Made by a program: the position numbers and the translations under genes
The notes under the pieces: generated by a model
Told to the model about the DNA's origin: nothing
What the model saw: the letters and a program-made list of their open reading frames with translations, nothing else
Database searches by the model: none
Shown: positions 59,517 through 64,000 of the stretch, piece by piece
How positions within the stretch are numbered: the first letter of the stretch is position 1
Layout of the letters: each line of letters opens with the position of its first letter
Assembly: GCA_012932295.1 (NCBI GenBank)
Contig: JAAONU010000016.1
Location: forward strand, 44,671,241-44,735,240
From: Cyclina sinensis
Taxonomy: Eukaryota > Mollusca > Bivalvia > Venerida > Veneridae
DNA: 64,000 bases
Reading direction: 5' to 3'

Positions 59517-59990
59517 GCTGCCTAAAATAGTGTCTATAACATATTGCCTTACCGCTGCCTAAGATAACATCTATATCTTATTACCTAACTGCTGCCTAAG
59601 AAAATGTCTATAAGTTCTATATCATATTACTTAACTGATGCCTGAGATAACGCCTATATCTTATAACGTAACTGCTGGCTAAATATAATGTCTATTACTT
59701 ATTACCTTACTGCTGCGTAAGATAACACCTATATCTTATTACCTAACTGCTGCCTAAGATAACGCCTATATCTTATAAGCTAAGTGCTGCCTAAGATAAC
59801 GCCTATATCTTATAAGCTAACTGCTGCCTAAGATAACGCCTATATCTTATAAGCTAAGTGCTGCCTAAGATAACGCTTATATCTTATAAGCTAAGTGCTG
59901 CCTAAGATAATGCCTATATCTTATAAGCTAAGTGCTGCCTAAGATAATGTCTATAACTTATTACCTAACTGCTCTCTAAGATTATAGCGA
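59517..59990. repeat. 37-bp tandem satellite with a hairpin in each unit
   Basis: Thirteen unit starts (GCTGCCTAAG) lie at 59517, 59554, 59591, 59637, 59674, 59712, 59749, 59786, 59823, 59860, 59897, 59934 and 59971. Spacing is 37 bp except one 46 and one 38. Each good unit holds TAAGATA and, seven bases later, TATCTTA, a 7-bp inverted repeat. The central units are the most alike. Confidence 0.92.
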
Positions 59991-60079
59991 TTTATTCATA
60001 GCATTACATTTTGTAATTTTATACCACAGTTGACATAAACATTTTGTAAGTAGGAAAGCAAGTTTCAGTCAACAAGTTA

Positions 60080-60330
60080 GATCATGTTTTAGTGTGGTAT
60101 GGTTGACAAGATGAACCATGTTTTAGTGTGGTATGGTGGATAAGATGATTCATGTTTCAGTGCTCTTGGCGACGGGAAGATCATGTTTTAGTGTGATATG
60201 GACGGCGGATAGATTGCGGTTTAGTGTGGAATGAAAACCTTGGGCGGCGGATAGATTGTGGTTTAGTGTGGAATGAAAACCTTGGGCGGCGGATAGATTG
60301 TGGTTTAGTGTGTTATGGAAACCAGCCAGT
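60080..60330. repeat. minisatellite with 34-bp then 42-bp units
   Basis: Units share ATGTTTTAGTGTGGTATGG or GTGGTTTAGTGTGGAATG. The right part has CGGCGGATAGATTG at 60203, 60245 and 60287 (42-bp period). The left part has a 34-bp period. It begins only ~90 bp after the 37-bp satellite but shares no unit with it. A minus open frame over the array is a by-product. Confidence 0.85.
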
Positions 60331-63300
60331 CGGTTCATCTGGGAGATAGTTTAGAAATATTTAATAATTTATCAAGGAGTGCAAGCAGCGCAAATTACAT
60401 CCTGGAAGTATCATTCTTAAAAAGCGACCAGACATTATGAAACATAATCATTGTGACAAAATGAAATATAACCATGGTAACACAAAAAGCGATTGTTCAT
60501 ATGAATTTAATCAAAGGAAGTGATTTTGTTACAGTTCTGTTTTTTTTCCTCTAAAACTGTCTAAAACGGCATTGCCTGAAATCGTTAGACATGTTATTAA
60601 ATCCAAGAAGCTTCGTTATTTTTTCAAAAACAGACTGTGGAGTTTATTAATATTTGGTATTAGTCTCTGTCTTACCTTAATTTTTAAAAAAGCAACCACT
60701 CTCTTACATGACCACCATAAACTGCGTATCACGAAACGACGAAGAAATAGATCTTTTAATATCTGTAAGGTCACTTTCAATATTTCTGTAATAATGCATA
60801 ATTAAGTATGCGAGATTTTGATTTTGATGGACCTTAGAAAAATAATTGTCAAAGTAGACGTTTGGTAAAAATGTTCATCACTGGTCGCAAGTGACCATAA
60901 ATGATGGTTTCTCCAAATCAGCAACATTCTTACAGTTAGAAATGTTCGTTATGTATAATTCATTTAAAACTAGATGAAGAAAAACATAAACAAACGTGCA
61001 CGGTTGAGGAAAATATGCCAGTTTTTATATTGATTTTCTACCATTAAAATTTCCTGTGTCTATCAAGTTAGGATTAACCCCAAGAATCTCATACGTCTGA
61101 TCTTATCCTGATTTCTAAGACCTCTCGACATAATAAATCCTTTTTAGTATCATTGTTTATTAAAACGTCTAGGGGAAAGAATATCATCAAATCTCGAGCC
61201 ATATAAAGACATTATTTGCATTATATTAGTTTTGTTTGCTATCAGTGAGCGTTGCCTGGAAATCTCTCTTGTTGATTAGACTCGGGTTTGGTTTTTTATC
61301 GGTGGATTAAAACATCCATGACATGGTACTTTACATAAAACCAAGAGGCGCCAGATTACTTGAAATAATTAACGTGTCTCCTTGTGCTTAAAGCAAAACA
61401 TGCCATTTATAAAATAACAGCTTAATGATAAACTGTAATACTTTTCAGAACAAGCCAAGTATCTTTGAAAAAACAAAATATGTTCTAGATAGTGTTTTCC
61501 AATGCCAATATATAGATTTCGTCGTTTTTTCTTTTAGAGGCCGCGAGTAGTCATTCTTTGACATTCCTTTTTTTCTTGTAAAAAAAATTAGATACCAAGA
61601 AACTTAAACTGTTTGATGAAATATGTTCTTACAAGGAAAATTATTAATATTAATAATAATAATTGAACTGCGTGTTTTTAGTTTTCTGCGAACATTGTTG
61701 ACCGCAGTCTTTTCCTGGAAATCACCGAACGACAATTGTTAATATCAGTTTATGGTTCACACGGATGTTTCTTAGTCCTTGAAATCTAAACTTAAGAAAC
61801 CCAGCCATTCCTAGTTTTAAAAAAGGGATCTGAAATCCACCACCCACTGACTGATATTTGATTTATCTGCGGACTGGCATTCTATCTGCTTGTCTTTCTT
61901 AGAAAATTGCGTCGCGCCAGCCACTAATTAACTTGTCAGAACGCTGTTTTTGTTCTTCACGGGTACTCTGACAAATGCATCCGCTGTTTCAATCAATATA
62001 GTACCAATGCATGCCAGTGTTCTCAGGCAAAATGCATTTCTATTTCAGCTTTGAATGCAGTTTTTTTTCCTTTCAGGGAAAATAAGAATTCCTATAAAGT
62101 TGATTGCAAATAAGTTAAAGGCAATGATGAATATTTAGGAAATGATTCATGTATTCTTTTTCTTTTTTTCTGCGACTTATTTCATTACGATGTGTTTTAG
62201 AAAAAAAGCATAACCAAGTTCAGATTTGATTTTTGCGTGAAAACTTTACGTAAAAATGTCATTCTTTCAAAGTTGAATCAAATCCGCGGTCAAAGTGCAT
62301 TTAAAATGACCTATCACATCCCCTTAGTGTTAAACAGAGACAGTATTTTAGAATTAGTTACCATTAACGCAAAGAATTAATTGTCTTTTGGTGAGATCTT
62401 CGTCAGTTTGTCTGGCAAAAGAAGCAATTGTCGCGAAAATTAATACTGTCAAGGGAACACCTGCGCTATCTTATTTCTGTATGTCTCCAAGAAACCTAGG
62501 ACGTAAAGGAAATTACTTCAGTCTACTCTCTAAACCTATCAAGCATCTAAATGTGACACTGTGACGTTTCTGTCTCTATGCTTGCTTTCTTTGCCCCAAA
62601 GCAAGTTCTGCCAAGACGTGATTTTAGTTTATTACAGATGTAGTTTTGTAATTAAAAAAATATTACTGAAACAAGATTGCTAAAGCTCTTAGAGCATATG
62701 AAAAAAAGACGGCAGACAATAATAAAGACATTACTTTTTCAAAAGAAAGTAAAATTTGGTAAATTTAGGTACAAATATGGTAAATAACAATAATGATAAT
62801 AATAATAATGTTTCAGTGATAAGGGTGTATTGTTTTTGGCTTTTTTTACGATTAGCCCTACATTTTTAAGGATGTTACCATTCGCCGTCATAAATCGAGT
62901 AATTACGTCATATGTTTACTGTAGTTTCGTATTTGTTTCGTGCATATCAATTTGAAATTACAAGTTTGCTGTGATTGAATGCGTCGTTCTACTTCTGAAG
63001 CAGTCTATTCTCCGAGTATTATGAAGATATGATTGACAGACATACCAACCAAAGGCAAAGTGCCAAATATTACATTAGCTAATGTAGAAAAACAAATATT
63101 TTACAGAAAAATAAATGACGTTCATAGCTCTTACTCTGAGCGATGTCTTTATCTGATTGAGTTATGACATCGTGTCATTTTCATTAACTGAAGTAAAATA
63201 TTTTTCCGAGATTTCGATAGTGGGTCACGAAACATTAACAACTGTTTCTTCCTCGTGCCATATGGCCATTTATTTTTTGCAGCCAAGTTAAAAAAGAGAC

Positions 63301-64000
63301 TGTATTTTGATAGAGAAAACATGTCCGTAGATTTACAGAATGTTAGTAAATTAATCCTTATAAATCAGAACCTTAAAATAAATAGACCAATGTTACTTAG
63401 ACGTTTAAAAGTTTTATAGACGACTTCAGTCCAAAGTATTGCGATAATTATCATTGATAAATTTACAGCTCCTAATGAGATTGTGAATTTATTTTTACAG
63501 AGTTTAAGGTCTGTCATATCACATGATATTTTACCATTATTAAAGCCCGAGAGTTATGCCAAGAAAATAAGAAACGACATGGTCTTGCTTATGAACGGTG
63601 TCACTGCAGAGCTGAGTACTTAAAAAACGCAGGTACTTTAAGACCTTTTTAACGTCGTCTTAACTAAAATGTTGAACCAGTAACCATAATCTCAATAAAG
63701 ATTTTCCTCTGGAATATGCCTACTTTGACATCTTTTTGTGTCTGCAGTTCTCTATCAATTTATCTCTTTGTTCAAAGCAATAGTGCCTAAGACAGTATCA
63801 AATGTTGGTTTATGTTATTAGAATACAGTTTAATAAAAGATATATTAAGACGGTGCTCTGTGTCAGACAATATTAAAAAAATAAAACAATATAAGGAGAA
63901 TAAAAACACATACAATGAACTCGTAAATATACATGTTATTGTGACAACGTGTAGGTTAGTCACGTGTTACTCTCTGAATCAGTGCAGATGTTACTCCTGC
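60331..64000. other. no confident gene
   Basis: A 77-codon plus frame (60572-60805) is Arg/Lys-rich with a hydrophobic middle and no recognised motif. Short ATT/AAT-type tracts occur near 61645 and 62790. No splice-supported exon, RNA gene or transposon end was found. Confidence 0.45.

Noticed and set aside
59517..60330. CRISPR-like arrays
   Set aside because: Units are directly tandem with no unique spacers, and the genome is animal-like.
60150..60338. 62-codon minus frame with repeated Thr-Leu-Asn-His motif
   Set aside because: Translation of the 42-bp minisatellite.

Overview
This looks like about 64 kb of an AT-rich animal genome, most likely a bivalve mollusc. The pointers are long introns or intergenic DNA with no long open reading frames, tRNA-derived SINE-like pieces, dispersed ~145-157 bp-unit repeats of a kind common in molluscan genomes, foldback MITEs and a BEL/Pao-type LTR retrotransposon. 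There are no operons, rRNA genes or CRISPR arrays. Most open frames of 60-110 codons occur at the rate expected by chance in ~66% AT DNA and are not annotated as genes.

The best-defined object is a minus-strand BEL/Pao-like retrotransposon (21953-26132). It has 189-bp LTRs that differ at one position, an exact 5-bp target duplication, a gag with three zinc knuckles and a pol cut short inside reverse transcriptase. A ~1.07 kb hAT-like insertion (23428-24493) sits exactly between gag and protease.

The rest is a mosaic of local duplications. Region 1 (about 7-28 kb) holds paired blocks S (12.3/26.8 kb) and T (13.8/27.9 kb), and blocks U (7.3/14.6/19.8 kb) and V (8.1/20.3 kb). Region 2 (30-36 kb, plus strand) holds two copies of a candidate terminal coding exon (30265-30466 and 34654-35216), with the acceptor, phase, residues and stop codon preserved. 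Region 3 (43-59 kb) holds four units in which blocks P, Q and R recur in the same order. Q carries a minus-strand exon whose protein frame is conserved, open in two copies and broken in two. R carries an RFX/X-box-like palindrome. I read these as remnants of at least two locally amplified, intron-rich gene families that I cannot name.

Other repeats: a 145-bp tandem element with canonical AGGTCA direct repeats (17873-19498), a related diverged element (8837-9930), a 442-bp foldback MITE with a CATAAC duplication (12777-13218), a TTAA-flanked element carrying a tRNA-like Pol III promoter (33731-34150), a two-tier hairpin MITE (37071-37301), a molluscan-type element (47140-47690), a SINE with a (CT)24 tract (54180-54400), a 37-bp hairpin satellite (59517-59990) and several minisatellites.

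All exon calls are by eye from splice signals and paralogue comparison. No search could be run.
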